From Setomelanomma holmii (Eukaryota; Ascomycota; Dothideomycetes; Pleosporales; Phaeosphaeriaceae): a DNA stretch of 20,183 nucleotides. Made by a program: the position numbers and the translations under genes. The stretch lies in assembly GCA_010015745.1 (NCBI GenBank), contig ML978388.1, forward strand, positions 1 to 20,183. The letters run 5' to 3'. The notes beneath the pieces were generated by a model. It made no database searches and was not told where the DNA came from. It saw only the letters and a list, made by a program, of their open reading frames with translations. Shown in pieces: positions 1 to 9,078 of the stretch. The stretch's first letter is position 1, and each line of letters opens with the position of its first letter.

Positions 1-2
1 CA

Positions 3-161
3 GCCTCAAGGCAGCTTGCACCAAAATCAAAGCGTGTAAAGAGTGGTGGTGGTGCTGCAAGTGGTGAGGCTGTTGCTGAGGCTGCACCACCACCACCACC
101 CAAAACCAACAGCAGAGGCCGCCCCATTAAGCTTCCAACAAAGTTTAGTAGTACAAATTAA
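3..161 (+). mobile_element. C-terminal tail of a pogo-like DDE transposase (5' part outside window)
   Basis: An open frame enters from the left edge and stops at TAA 159-161. It encodes about 52 residues: a basic start, an Ala/Gly-rich stretch, five consecutive prolines, then a basic end reading RGRPIKLPTKF. Fungal pogo/Fot1-type transposases commonly end in a low-complexity tail closed by such an RGRxIxLPxxF motif, which is the basis for the call. No catalytic part is visible, so the family rests on the tail alone. It lies in the same orientation as the pogo transposase at the right end of the window. It could instead be the end of an unrelated DNA-binding protein with an AT-hook-like tail. 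Confidence 0.45.
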
Positions 162-263
162 TCGCATAGCTTTGTTTACTACTCCACCATGAAATCTTGA
201 GATAATAGCTATTGTTGGTGGCTCAATAGCCTCATCTTTGGTGGTGTTGTTTTGGTGTTCCCC

Positions 264-346
264 GCACATCACGCGCCCCCGCGCATCACGCGTCTATCCT
301 CGTTATTGTTGGGGGCGGGCATTACGCGAAGGGGGGCATCACGGGC
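264..346. repeat. Four copies of a 10-bp motif (RCATYACGSG), probable transposon subterminal repeats
   Basis: Copies start at 266 (ACATCACGCG), 283 (GCATCACGCG), 319 (GCATTACGCG) and 336 (GCATCACGGG). Spacings are 17, 36 and 17 bp, so two pairs have the same internal spacing. They lie about 100 bp after the transposase stop. The block is very GC-rich and carries several G runs between 311 and 351. Repeats at this position often serve as transposase-binding sites or terminal repeats. The exact element end and target-site duplication could not be fixed. Confidence 0.6.
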
Positions 347-471
347 ACGGGCACGGTAACCTCGATCAACGCCACAGCCTCAAACATCGCCAAGGGAGGC
401 TGTACACCACACAAAGAACGTCGCAGCCAGTCGCAACTATTCATCGTCGATCCTTACGTCGCTGTCTCGAG

Positions 472-684
472 ATGCTTTTGAGGCCTCTGCTCTTGGCGAG
501 GCAGATCGCATGTGGTAACCGGGACCTGCGTCTCGTCGGACGCCTGATGTACTCGGTACCACGAGGCTGTGTGAGGTATTCGCAGCAGCATAGAAGACCG
601 ACGTACCGTGTCAAAACTCAGCTGGAAGGCATCACACGACAAACGTCTTTACTCTACTCAAAAATTTGTCAGCGACGTTGTTGA
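472..684 (+). CDS. Possible short protein with a mitochondrial-presequence-like N-terminus, or upstream ORF
   Basis: A 70-codon frame from ATG 472 to TGA 682-684 ends 54 bp before the start of the membrane-protein gene. Its first 40 residues (MLLRPLLLARQ..., then GRLMYSVPRGCVRYSQQHRR) are rich in Arg, Leu and Ser and almost free of acidic residues, as mitochondrial targeting peptides are. The rest is also basic and matches nothing I recognise. It may be a real small mitochondrial protein, an upstream ORF in the leader of the 739 gene, a first exon whose partner I did not find, or chance in a GC-rich flank. The start context (cgagATGC) is not strong. Confidence 0.22.
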   Translation: MLLRPLLLARQIACGNRDLRLVGRLMYSVPRGCVRYSQQHRRPTYRVKTQLEGITRQTSLLYSKICQRRC

Positions 685-738
685 CAACCACCACCTTCCT
701 CTGGCTTTACACCACAACCTCGTCAGCTCACCACCAAC

Positions 739-1385
739 ATGTCCATCCTTACACCCTTCAAATTCCCAACCGATATCCGCTGGCGCGGCATTGAACGCCA
801 CCACCACAAAATATTCCTGGTCAAAAGTGTTCTCCTAATTCTCTTCAGCATCCTCGTCATCGCTGAATACTCACTCTTCAAAAGCTGGTGGGAAAACGGC
901 CCGTACGACTACCACAAAGACTGGACATGGGCTCCGTACGTCCCTTCCTCTTCCAGCCACAGTCCCAAAACTCGTGAAAACTGATTTTGTCACGCAGATA
1001 CCAGTTTTGGCTACGCATCGGCATCGCCCTAATCCCCGACATCCTCGTCACCCTGCTCACGCTCATCCTCCTCCTCAACCCCTTACATCACGCCACATAC
1101 TCCTTCCACCCCGTCTTCGCCCTGGTCAGCTCGTTCTGCATGTTCGGCCTATACGTTGGTGTGTGTTTCCTGAATCCGCTATTTGCGTTAAGTAATGAGG
1201 TTGCGTTTCATAATATGGATATTTGGGAGAGGATTGTGTTTGTGGAGACGGGGTTCGAGGGGGTGATTTGTTTGTGTTGGGTGGGGATGATGGGGCTGAG
1301 TGCGGTTGCGGTGCATAGGTGGAGGGTTGGGAGGAGGGGCTGGAAGGGGATCGTGAGTGGTGGGCAGGAAGAAGAGAGAGTGTAG
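739..1385 (+). CDS. Four-helix membrane protein, MARVEL-like topology (exons 739-935 and 998-1385)
   Basis: Joining 739-935 to 998-1385 gives 194 residues. The intron has GT at 936, a perfect CTGAT branch site at 981-985 and CAG at 995-997, and it removes the in-frame TGA in the unspliced sequence. The start has a good context (accaacATGTC). Four hydrophobic segments are visible: about residues 25-43, 70-93, 103-125 and 146-172. The first is followed by a short polar segment rich in Trp, Tyr and Asp, and the C-terminus is Arg/Gly-rich then acidic. Fungal MARVEL-type and other small four-helix proteins of the plasma membrane have this layout, but no specific motif identifies it. Product: integral membrane protein of unknown function. 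The gene appears intact, unlike most of its neighbours. Confidence 0.82.
936..997 (+). other. Intron of the four-helix membrane protein gene (62 nt)
   Basis: Donor GTACGT, branch site CTGAT 12 nt before the acceptor CAG. It splits a proline codon (cc|a) and restores the frame exactly. The size and all three signals fit filamentous ascomycete introns. Confidence 0.78.
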
Positions 1386-1583
1386 ATAGTAATCATGGCG
1401 GATGCTTGAAGATGATGAGTTCGAGATGGTCGTGCAATATGATTCTACATGCTTATGGTTGGATAATGTCTAATGTCTAATTCCTGTCGATCAACTTCGT
1501 CACTGGGTCCATGTGTTCAGTCCGCTCTCTTTAGTGTCTTTTAGCATTTGCGGCTGAGCACTTGCTCCAACTCTCCACCCTGA

Positions 1584-2504
1584 CAGGACCACCATCCACT
1601 TATCCATCCGGTCTTATCGCACGCAGGACTCATCACCGAGCTTGCAAAGCCCAGAAAGCAGAACAAGAACACCGCTAGAGGGTACGCGACGACGTCTATC
1701 CCCAGCAAGCCGCGCCCTGAACAGAACGCGCCAGTTACTGGCAACCAGACACACAAGAAAGATGCTCTGGAACATCTAGAGAAACCAAATTCTTCCGAAC
1801 CTCCTGCATTGACTCCCTTGACATCATTCTAACTGTTCTCGCGACTGCCCCACGAATTGCAGCTTCGCATCATTCAGTACGCCTGGAACGATTACTTCGC
1901 TATCCTGGATAACACGATCAGAGTTGTGGGCAAGATCTGGTATCCATCTCGACGAAAATTCGAGAATCCTTTTGTAGAAAAGTACGATATTCAAAGCGCA
2001 CTTCTACCAAGTCTCGTCTCTGTGAACAAGCTCTTCAAGTTCGAGTGCCTCAAACTCGCAAAGCTCAACCTCGTCACGGTTGTGAACACTGCATCGCCGC
2101 CACATCGACATCGCGCACTCTTTGATCCCGAGGTCTGGGTGCTAGAACTCAAAATCGAGCACGAAGAACGAATCCCCCTGACCTTATTTTGGCACAATTT
2201 GTGCCTGGCATTCAACGGCCTAGACGAGGATCTACGCCATCGGCTGGTCCATCTGAGACTACCAATGGATGCTCGTCGTGTCATGTTATGTAACGGGAAT
2301 TTACACCGTACGGCTTTACCTTCTACACCTCGGGTCGTGGCTGAGAACTTGGTGGGGGCCATCAGGGAAATGGATGCACCAAATCTGGCGCTGGTCACGA
2401 TTGCAGGTTTGACGGATGCTCAAAGGAAGATCATAGAGAGGAGGGCGGGACCTTTCTGCACGGCGTTGTTGGGAGAAGGATTGGAAAAGGTGGTGGTCAT
2501 TTGA
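1584..2504 (+). pseudogene. 2EXR/F-box-like protein with an in-frame TAA before its signature
   Basis: One frame is open from 1584 to 2504 apart from TAA at 1830-1832. Immediately after the stop it reads LFSRLPHELQLRIIQYAW, the N-terminal signature of fungal 2EXR/F-box-like proteins (LFxRLPxELRxxI). About 215 further residues follow to TGA 2502-2504, with no ATG until about 2266. The 82 codons before the stop are polar and Pro/Lys-rich and end ALTPLTSF, the usual kind of lead-in. The simplest reading is that TAA replaces one codon, for example CAA. The true start is probably in an upstream exon I could not place, and no good acceptor lies between 1780 and 1830. If the gene is functional, an unrecognised intron must skip the stop. 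The family role is unknown; some F-box-like proteins act as ubiquitin-ligase adaptors. Confidence 0.5.
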
Positions 2505-2716
2505 GATTAAATATATCTGCGCATTCTTTCTGGCTACTTTGCCTGAAAGGCGCCGTCGCCCCGTTTGCCTTTCCAACTCAAAACTCGCCAATGCTGCGCC
2601 CGAACAGATCTCACTTCAAGTCTCTCGTCATCTCCATTCATCTCCTACAGCATTCGGGCTGTAAGATCGGCCTAGCCAAAAGTCCTCCGTTCTCGCTTGA
2701 GAGTTTGATAATCTTC

Positions 2717-4410
2717 TCAGGAAGCATCCTTCGTCTTGAACCACTGCAACACCTCTTTTGCGGTATCGAAGAACGGCATAGGCTGAGTAGGAACCTTGAT
2801 CTTTTCGTTCAAGACGAGTCTCAGTATCAGCGTGATGTTGGCATAAGAAACAAACTCAGTTGAAGTGATATTCTCCTGCCTCCATCCAGGATCAGGATCA
2901 GAACCATGAGGGTCTTGGTCATGCACCAGTGCACCTCGTTACGCTTGTAAAACGCTTTCAACATGTTCGGGGTTCGAGCATCCCAGGTGGAAATGATACT
3001 TCCGGTGACCATAACTCCAGATTTGATGAGATGCTGCGCCATCAGAAAAGGGTGGCGGCGCATATCGATCTTCCTTTCATGGAAGCGCCTTGAGGATGGT
3101 TTCAGTGTTAAGTCGCCCGCCAGCATCCATGAGAAGAGTGACGAGCTTTCGGTGCCTATATTTGACGGCTAGCACCATAGGATCATTACCAACACTGGGC
3201 TGCTGCGGATAAGTTGATTCCGAAGTCATGATGCCCTCGTCTAGAAGATAAAGAATGAATTTCTCAGAACCCGCAATACAGGCAGCCTCGATGGTCTTTC
3301 GGATAGTCCATTGGTTCGTGAGGCAGGTCCCAAGAACGGAAAGTGTGCCAGCACATTCTCGCAAGATCTCCGGGGTGTCGCAGTCGTATAGTCTGCATGC
3401 TCTGACATCGTGCGTTTGGTCGACCTCGGCTGTGTCTTGAGACTTGGAGGATAGCAGTGTTATCAAGAAATGTACTTGATCTTTGCGAGCCGCTTCTATG
3501 AGGAAGGAATCTGGATCATTAAACGCAGATCCCGAAAACATCTTGACGGTAGTCTTCATCAAGAAAAATGCTGCTGCCTTATGTCCGTGGCGAATGGCGA
3601 TGCTAGCAGCATCGGCGAAAGTCTCATATTCGTTGTCTTCTGCTGAGTTTTCACGGCGTTTCTGTTGGACATAACGACGAAGAATTGAAGGACGTGTAGG
3701 TTTCCCATACTGGCCGCCATCTTGACCGGGTTTGCGAAAACAGGATCACTCTCCTCGTTCGCAAACATCTCGCCACCTTGAGCGATGAAGTGGGTCACTG
3801 CGTCAATGTCTCCAACAAGCTGCAGCAGCTACGAGGAGGTCAGAGTTGTGCAGCTGTTGACCATTCCAGTCTGATCCAAACAGCCTCATCTTTAAAATGT
3901 GTTGTGGCCAATATCCGCCTGTAACACAGTTTTTGGCTACACACGCATGGAGCAAGTCATGAATATAACCGTATGCAGTGCCGGCAGTGTCCGGGTGAGG
4001 ACTGAAAGTCGTAAGTGTGCTAATGATCTGGTCCAGAAACCCGACCTTTTCGCAACTGTATGTTGATTCGCATGCCGGAGAAGGAATGTCGGATAGTACG
4101 CCTCGAAATACAGATATTGTGAACTGCTCGTCTCTTCGAATGATGGCGAGGCGTTTTAGTAGTAGTCCTCGAAGACATTCAAAGGTGTCCTGGCTAGCAA
4201 TTGATCGAGATTCGAGGCAAATGTGCTTGTCAGAAGTTCGTCCGATCAGTAAGACAACTCTAATGCCATCTCAACGGCAAAAAAGAAGAAACAGAGGGGT
4301 GTTGGGTGAGTTTACGGAACACGGCGCGAGCGCGGAATAACTCGCACATTCTCCGCGAACGATTCCATCACCTTCTCGAACAATTCCATTAGCAGATCAA
4401 GTAGCTGCAT
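2717..4410 (-). pseudogene. Ankyrin family copy A: F-box-like plus ankyrin repeats, broken by several frameshifts
   Basis: From ATG 4408-4410 the product begins MQLLDLLMELFEKVMESF, an F-box-like N-terminus parallel to copy B (MPILDLSKELFDAIINDF). Coding sense continues almost to TGA 2717-2719 but jumps frame at about 4344, 4165, 3822, 3673, 3085 and 2928. A donor at 4315 (c|GTAAAC) sits at the same place and phase as the intron of copy B. The acceptor side is degraded; coding resumes near 4224 with TFASNLDQLLA, matching TFASSFNHHLL of B. Ankyrin-like units are readable, such as DPMVLAVKYRHRKLVTLLMD. The C-terminus FFDTAKEVLQW matches FESDTRETIDW of B. Ankyrin repeats bind other proteins; the partner is unknown. 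With at least five frameshifts the gene is dead, barring sequencing error, which is unlikely because the P450 and cystathionine beta-synthase frames are clean. Confidence 0.75.
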
Positions 4411-5411
4411 TACGCGCGTCGTGCAGTCGATGCTGTCGAGTAGTGTTTTCATTGGTTTGGTGCTTTCGAGGGTGACGGGAGTTACCTAGGTAGCAGGGCC
4501 GAGTAGAAGGTCTGGAGTGAGGCATCACTCACTCAGAGCACGGAGGTAGAGGTGATAGAAAGGAAGGCAAATTTGAGTAGCGATTTGGTTTGTCGGAGCT
4601 GGGGTTTTTCCTGCCTGGCAATTGAGAGGTGAGAGTGAATGTGCCAATGATCCCCTGCGATTATCGGGGAACGCGCGCGATTCGTCCAACGGCGCGACGA
4701 TGACGACACGCATGACGAGCGTGATTACCTCTCGCACGTCCGACATAAGTATGTACACAAAAGCAAGGTAGAGATGGTCGTTACGGAGTACCACGCCCTA
4801 AGACATCCGATGGATTCTAGATGATAGCCCTCAAGCATGGCGTTGGGCCGTTGACAAGCACAAAAGATAATGAACGCCTCATGGCGTCCATGTGCGGGAT
4901 GCAGTTGGCTTTTTGGATTGCTTGCATGCTTTCGCGCAGTCCTTGACAATGCAGCCCAGAGTGACGATTCGCTATCCCATCGGAGCTGAACGTCTGTATG
5001 AGATGCGTTGTGACGCTATGCAGCACGCTTCTTCGCATTCCAACGGCATATACGAGCTCATTGTCTCGGCCTTAGGCTTGGTCATCCTTGATGGTCGCTC
5101 ACCTTCGCAATCTTCTAGTACAAAGGTGAACTGCTAGGCACAGTGCTCCATCGGGCCATAGGACGTCATGGTCATGGTCGTGCCGATGTTCGGTGAGGCC
5201 AAAGTTCCTCAGGATCAGTACCATTGCCATTTTATCTAGCACCAGTGGATACAGTTCGCGATTCTGCCAATCCGGCGATGCTGAGGACACGATTATGATT
5301 CAGAATTCGAGGAAGTGCCTGACAATATCTGTGACGATTTATGAGAGGAGCGCATCACGTGTGCCACGTGCTGGTGGTCTGATGCTGCTTCCTCATCTTA
5401 TCAAGCACCTC
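4411..5411. other. About 1 kb without a supported gene
   Basis: Several minus-strand frames of 60-90 codons overlap here but none shows a family motif. Between about 5190 and 5340 a minus-strand reading (with two stops) could be the extreme C-terminal side of copy C, but the similarity is too weak to annotate. Two CACGTG hexamers occur at 5356-5361 and 5365-5370; these are likely chance. Confidence 0.4.
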
Positions 5412-6075
5412 TTATCTGAACTGGATCATAAATACGTCATGTAACAAATGCTGCTGATGGCCTGGTAAGAGGTCATCACGAACAGAGCACATAACAATGC
5501 AGCAGATGATACTCAGATTTACTGCCCTGCGCGGATCCACACTTGACTTATTGCTTCGCGCGGTTACCTCTTGATTCTCTGCATTCACTGCAACAATATC
5601 ACTATGTCCCTTAGCTAAGGCTTGGCGAACAGCGGAGTGAACATGTGCTTGGTAGTCGTAGATGCTGTCATGCATTGAGCGATACAGAGGCGCGACAGTG
5701 AAATAGAGACAATCGCACTTTGTAGCAATAATGAGGAAACTGCCGAAGAACATCTCAGTAAGGGTTCTCCGAGGACAATTCCTGCATTAAAATCTTATCA
5801 GAAGGAGCGCTGTGGGGCCATGTTCGTTGTCAATTGCCGTTTGGACAAGAGCATTGATCTTCTAGCTGACCTCTATAGGGTTCTGCTTTTTTATAGCATG
5901 TAACATCAGTACATCGAAGCATTGCCTTTGACAGCCGTTGCTGTAAAGGGGTCAACAAACCCAAAATGACCCTCGAAGGCCACGACACATGTCCTTAAGA
6001 GGTTGCGGATTGTGTTGAAGTCAATAACGGCAGCTGCAATCGCAAAAACAATCAGATCGTAAAGTGCTAAGGGGA
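5412..6075 (-). pseudogene. Ankyrin family copy C: truncated, shifted and stop-ridden relic
   Basis: Minus-strand reading near 6068-5930 gives DLIVFAIAAAVIDFNTIRNL followed by DPFTATAVKGNASM. This lines up with copy A (DLLVAAAALVGDIDAVTHFI, then DPVFANPVKMAASMGNL). After a frame jump near 5920 and stops, KINALVQTAIDNEHGPTALL follows. In the frame 5753-5412, IYDYQAHVHSAVRQALAKGH matches AYQLVMGAVATAMRCGQ of copy B. The order of segments agrees with A and B. No F-box-like start was found, so the 5' end is missing or unreadable, and the outer limits are approximate. It sits between A and B in the same orientation, so the three form a tandem array. It cannot encode a full protein. Confidence 0.5.
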
Positions 6076-6467
6076 TGGTGGATCGAAATGGGATTCACAA
6101 CCGCTAGTGATCAGGTTGTTGAAAATGTTGGGACGGAAGGTGAGACTTCTTAAAAACGAGAGTTTCGAACAGTATGATTGCTCAATCTAGATCGACCAAG
6201 CTCCGGGAAATGCTGACACTGATGGTGGTGGAGGACGACTCATAGGATGGGACAAAGCAGAAAACATCGCCGCGCCAGTGGTTCTATACCCACCCAAAAC
6301 ACAGCCTCGTTAACTTTCCATCTATCTCTCGGATTATACGCGCACAGTCATCCGTCTTCGCCGTGTCATTGCAGTTAGAGTATATTGATTTTGACTCTTT
6401 TCCTCCAATCTACCCAGCAGCCAGTTCCGATATATCACCAAGCTTGTATTGCTTGTTTGATATCGAA
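6076..6467. other. Spacer between ankyrin copies C and B
   Basis: I see no coding sense in either strand. This is where the missing 5' part of copy C would be expected, but no F-box-like start is readable. Confidence 0.45.
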
Positions 6468-8200
6468 TCACCCCCGGAGCCAATCAATCGTTTCTCGAGT
6501 ATCAGACTCAAAGTCAAAAAGCGTATCTGAAACACTGCATGGGTGGCGTAGTATTCGCGCAAGAACCACTCGAAGCCAGTGAACGCGCGGGCTGCTCAAT
6601 CCTTCGCGAGGTAGCTTGACATCCATGGCTTCTGTGCACAGAAAAATAAGCGCCTGGAGGATATCTTTCATCCATCCTTCGTTCTTCGCCGGCGCGAAAG
6701 CGTGTTTGCAGAGAGTGCTGGCTATACGGTCGCAGGCCAGAATGACATCTCTATCAACCAGTACTCCGTGCACGACTAGGAAACGTACTATAGGATACAA
6801 TTTCTATGACGGACTCAAGAGTATGTACGTCTTTCGGTCGAACCAATAGTGGCAAATCTGGTCGTGCGTATCGTCGAGTAGCCACCTTAAGCCATGTGTC
6901 GACAAATCTCCGCCATTTACAATCAGCAAATCGATGATGCTGAATTGGCGGTACTGCAAAGCAACCCGTATGGGATCGAATGATGGGACCCAGGATGTCT
7001 CGCTTACAGCCTAAACGGGAAGCGCGCTGAAGATACCACGGTCCAGAAGGTAGCGAGCCATCCCAAAATCACCGCTGCGGATCACCTCATACCAGCCGGA
7101 TACAATGTCATGATCATTCCTCAGGTTTGCCACGGGCTGTTCTTCCTCAGCCAGAAGCCTGTCAAGAACCTTTGTAGACTTCGACTCTATTGCCATGCGT
7201 AGAAAGCTTGGCCGGTCGCGTCGGAGGAACCGCTCACAACGCTTGAGCAGGTAATCCAGCAACTTCTTCAGCGCACGGGCTTGGCCACAACGCATGGCTG
7301 TTGCTACAGCGCCCATAACAAGCTGATATGCATCCTGGCAGTCGCAGTCGGGTCTTAGAACGTCGTCGACGAACCCATGGTGTCCGCAAACTTTGTTATC
7401 GAGTTCTTCATCCAACTTCAGGATTAGATACTCAACCACAAAGCTCTTGCCGGTAGCTGCAGCTGCCTTTAGAGCGTTTGTGTAAGCTCGTCCGGTGCGC
7501 GAAATCTGTAGGCCGCGAGCAATATAGTAATCGATGGCCTTGAAATTGCCCACAGCAGCCGCTCGAGCGAAGACATCAGCGATAGCTGGCTGTTCTTCCA
7601 TCATGTAGATATCCAGCTGTATATCGTACACGCGGCTACGTAGCCTCGTTGAATGATGGGTGGTATAATATTGGTCTTCGTGAATCAAGATGTTAGCCTC
7701 ATCGGAGGGCAATGTTAGCAAAAGCTTGTCGAGATGTTCGCTAGTGGCCACGAATGCATGGATGAGGTCTTGCCGATATTGCTCTCGCAGATTGTGGTCA
7801 GCGTTCACAGGCGCAAAGTTTAGGAGCAGATCGGTCATCTTACCGATGTGATTTGGTGTAGCGGGATTGCATCCTCTCCAAAGGCGAGAAGGAAATAGGA
7901 GGTAAGTCCCGGCATAATCTACGAGAATCCGAGCAGGGTTCCTAGGCCTAGACCATGCAATCCCCTCTGTCTTCATGTAGTCGCGGTAGGTATGGAGAGA
8001 CAATCTGCCGAGGAGATGATGATTAAAAGAGCTTGCGAACGTTCCTATACACTAGATTAGCATCATGCATGACATGAATGCTCTGGTGATTACTTACGGC
8101 AGACCCCACGCATTTGGAATATCTCAGACAGCTCGACGTTGAAGGTGAAGTCATTGATGATTGCATCGAAGAGCTCTTTCGATAGATCCAGAATAGGCAT
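6468..8200 (-). pseudogene. Ankyrin family copy B: F-box-like plus ankyrin repeats, two in-frame TAG codons
   Basis: Exon 1 (8200-8098) encodes MPILDLSKELF... to RGVC. A 53-nt intron (8097-8045, GTAAGT...TAG, GCTAATC branch-like) restores the frame into RTFASSFNHHLLG. Exon 2 then runs in a single frame to TGA 6468-6470 except for TAG at 7011-7013 and 6804-6806. The whole is about 559 codons; the first TAG would cut the product at 378 residues. Ankyrin-like units include VFARAAAVGNFKAIDYYIAR (about 191-210) and ALKAAAATGKSFVVEYLI (about 225-242). Past the first TAG the frame still encodes family sequence (FDPIRVALQYRQFSIIDLLI), matching DPMVLAVKYRHRKLVTLLMD of copy A, so the stop is internal rather than the natural end. 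Skipping it with a GTATCT...TTGCAG intron would remove that conserved part, so I do not favour it. This is the best preserved of the three copies; a truncated protein may still be made. Confidence 0.75.
8045..8097 (-). other. Intron of ankyrin copy B (53 nt)
   Basis: Donor GTAAGT, acceptor TATAG, in phase 1 after the F-box-like segment. Splicing joins exon 1 to the long exon in frame. Copy A has a donor at the homologous codon, which supports both the intron and common descent. Confidence 0.75.
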
Positions 8201-8998
8201 TGTGTAAACGTATCGAATGAAACGTCCAATCCGGTTATCCGAGTTTCCGATGATTTGGGGAGGTCGATGTGAGCCTTCTGGAGTCGGGTTGAGGGTTTAG
8301 AACCCGCTGATCAGCTCTTGTTGATTCTGTGGAACTGAGCAGTGAAAAATTCTGCGCTGAAATAGTGAGAGGCTCTCAAAGCTTAGTCCCGACCCCAAGG
8401 CAGCACGCAAAGTGAATGCAACCTCGGAAAGAGCCAGGTCTTGGCGGACCTGAACTACCCAAGTAGCCAAAAGGCAAACGCTGTAAGTTAGTGATACTGT
8501 TCTTTGATGACACGGTTACTAGAGAGCTAGGAGACCAGGATCAGCAGTCGATTCGTAGCAATGCATTGGTATAATCTCAACAATACGTCCTTTAATGATT
8601 GTCTTCATACAAGGTCTCAATATGTCCGAGGACATGCTATCGTCCAGAGGCTCGTGGAGGGCCGCAGGACATAAGCTACCTGTATTCTCGTGTGATGGTG
8701 TTCATTTTGCCCTATTGATTGAGATTCAATGGACTGGCCAGGTTTGATGGAGTATTAGCTGTTAACGGTCCTGACGCGTGACATCATCCATGTTTAATTT
8801 CGTTTGGCCCTTTCGAGGACGACGGACTCATCCAGCAGAGTTGATAGGCAGACTGGCGCACATGAAGAAAGGGTTTGGCATTTGAATGCTGGGCACCAGC
8901 CGTCGTGAAGGACGCGTCGCGGAGTCGTAGTTGGTGCTTACGTATCGCCAGCGTTATCGCCAGTTCCACTAGCGCCGGAAACACCCCACTGCTGCTGC
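8201..8998. other. Divergent intergenic region between ankyrin copy B and the P450 gene
   Basis: It holds the upstream regions of copy B (minus strand) and of the P450 (plus strand). Short frames on both strands show no family signature. Confidence 0.5.
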
Positions 8999-9018
8999 GA
9001 TTGGTGACTCAACCAATC
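8999..9018. promoter_or_regulatory. Palindrome of two CCAAT boxes around a TGACTCA bZIP site, upstream of the P450
   Basis: The sequence GATTGGTGACTCAACCAATC has 7-bp inverted arms (GATTGGT/ACCAATC). Each arm carries a CCAAT box, and TGACTCA lies at 9005-9011. It is 61-80 bp before the P450 start codon. CCAAT is the site of the fungal HapB/C/E complex, and TGACTCA is the classic Gcn4/CpcA-type bZIP site. The CCAAT-to-RWT spacing of the described CBC-HapX element is not met, so that partner is not supported. Function is inferred. Confidence 0.4.
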
Positions 9019-9078
9019 ACAAATGTCATAAAGGTGGCATGTCGCAACGAAATATGTTTCTAAACTTCAGTCATCACA

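Noticed and set aside
27..272. 81-codon minus-strand frame
   Set aside because: It is antisense to the transposase tail; its Trp run comes from the proline codons on the plus strand.
1541..1756. 71-codon minus-strand frame with hydrophobic stretch
   Set aside because: It is antisense to the N-terminal coding part of the 2EXR-like gene and has no supporting motif.
2960..2990. tRNA T-arm-like string (GGGGTTCGAGCATCCC)
   Set aside because: No matching acceptor, D or anticodon stems nearby, and it lies within the coding relic of ankyrin copy A.
5356..5370. Two CACGTG sites 9 bp apart as a regulatory element
   Set aside because: They fall in a gene relic or spacer with no gene nearby; the total of CACGTG in the window is near the chance expectation.
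7011..7100. Intron (GTATCT to TTGCAG) that would remove the first TAG of ankyrin copy B
   Set aside because: It would delete the FDPIRVAL segment that aligns with DPMVLAVKYRH of copy A, so the stop is better read as a lesion.
9013..9032. CBC-HapX iron-response element upstream of the P450
   Set aside because: The required RWT twelve bases after CCAAT is absent on both strands.
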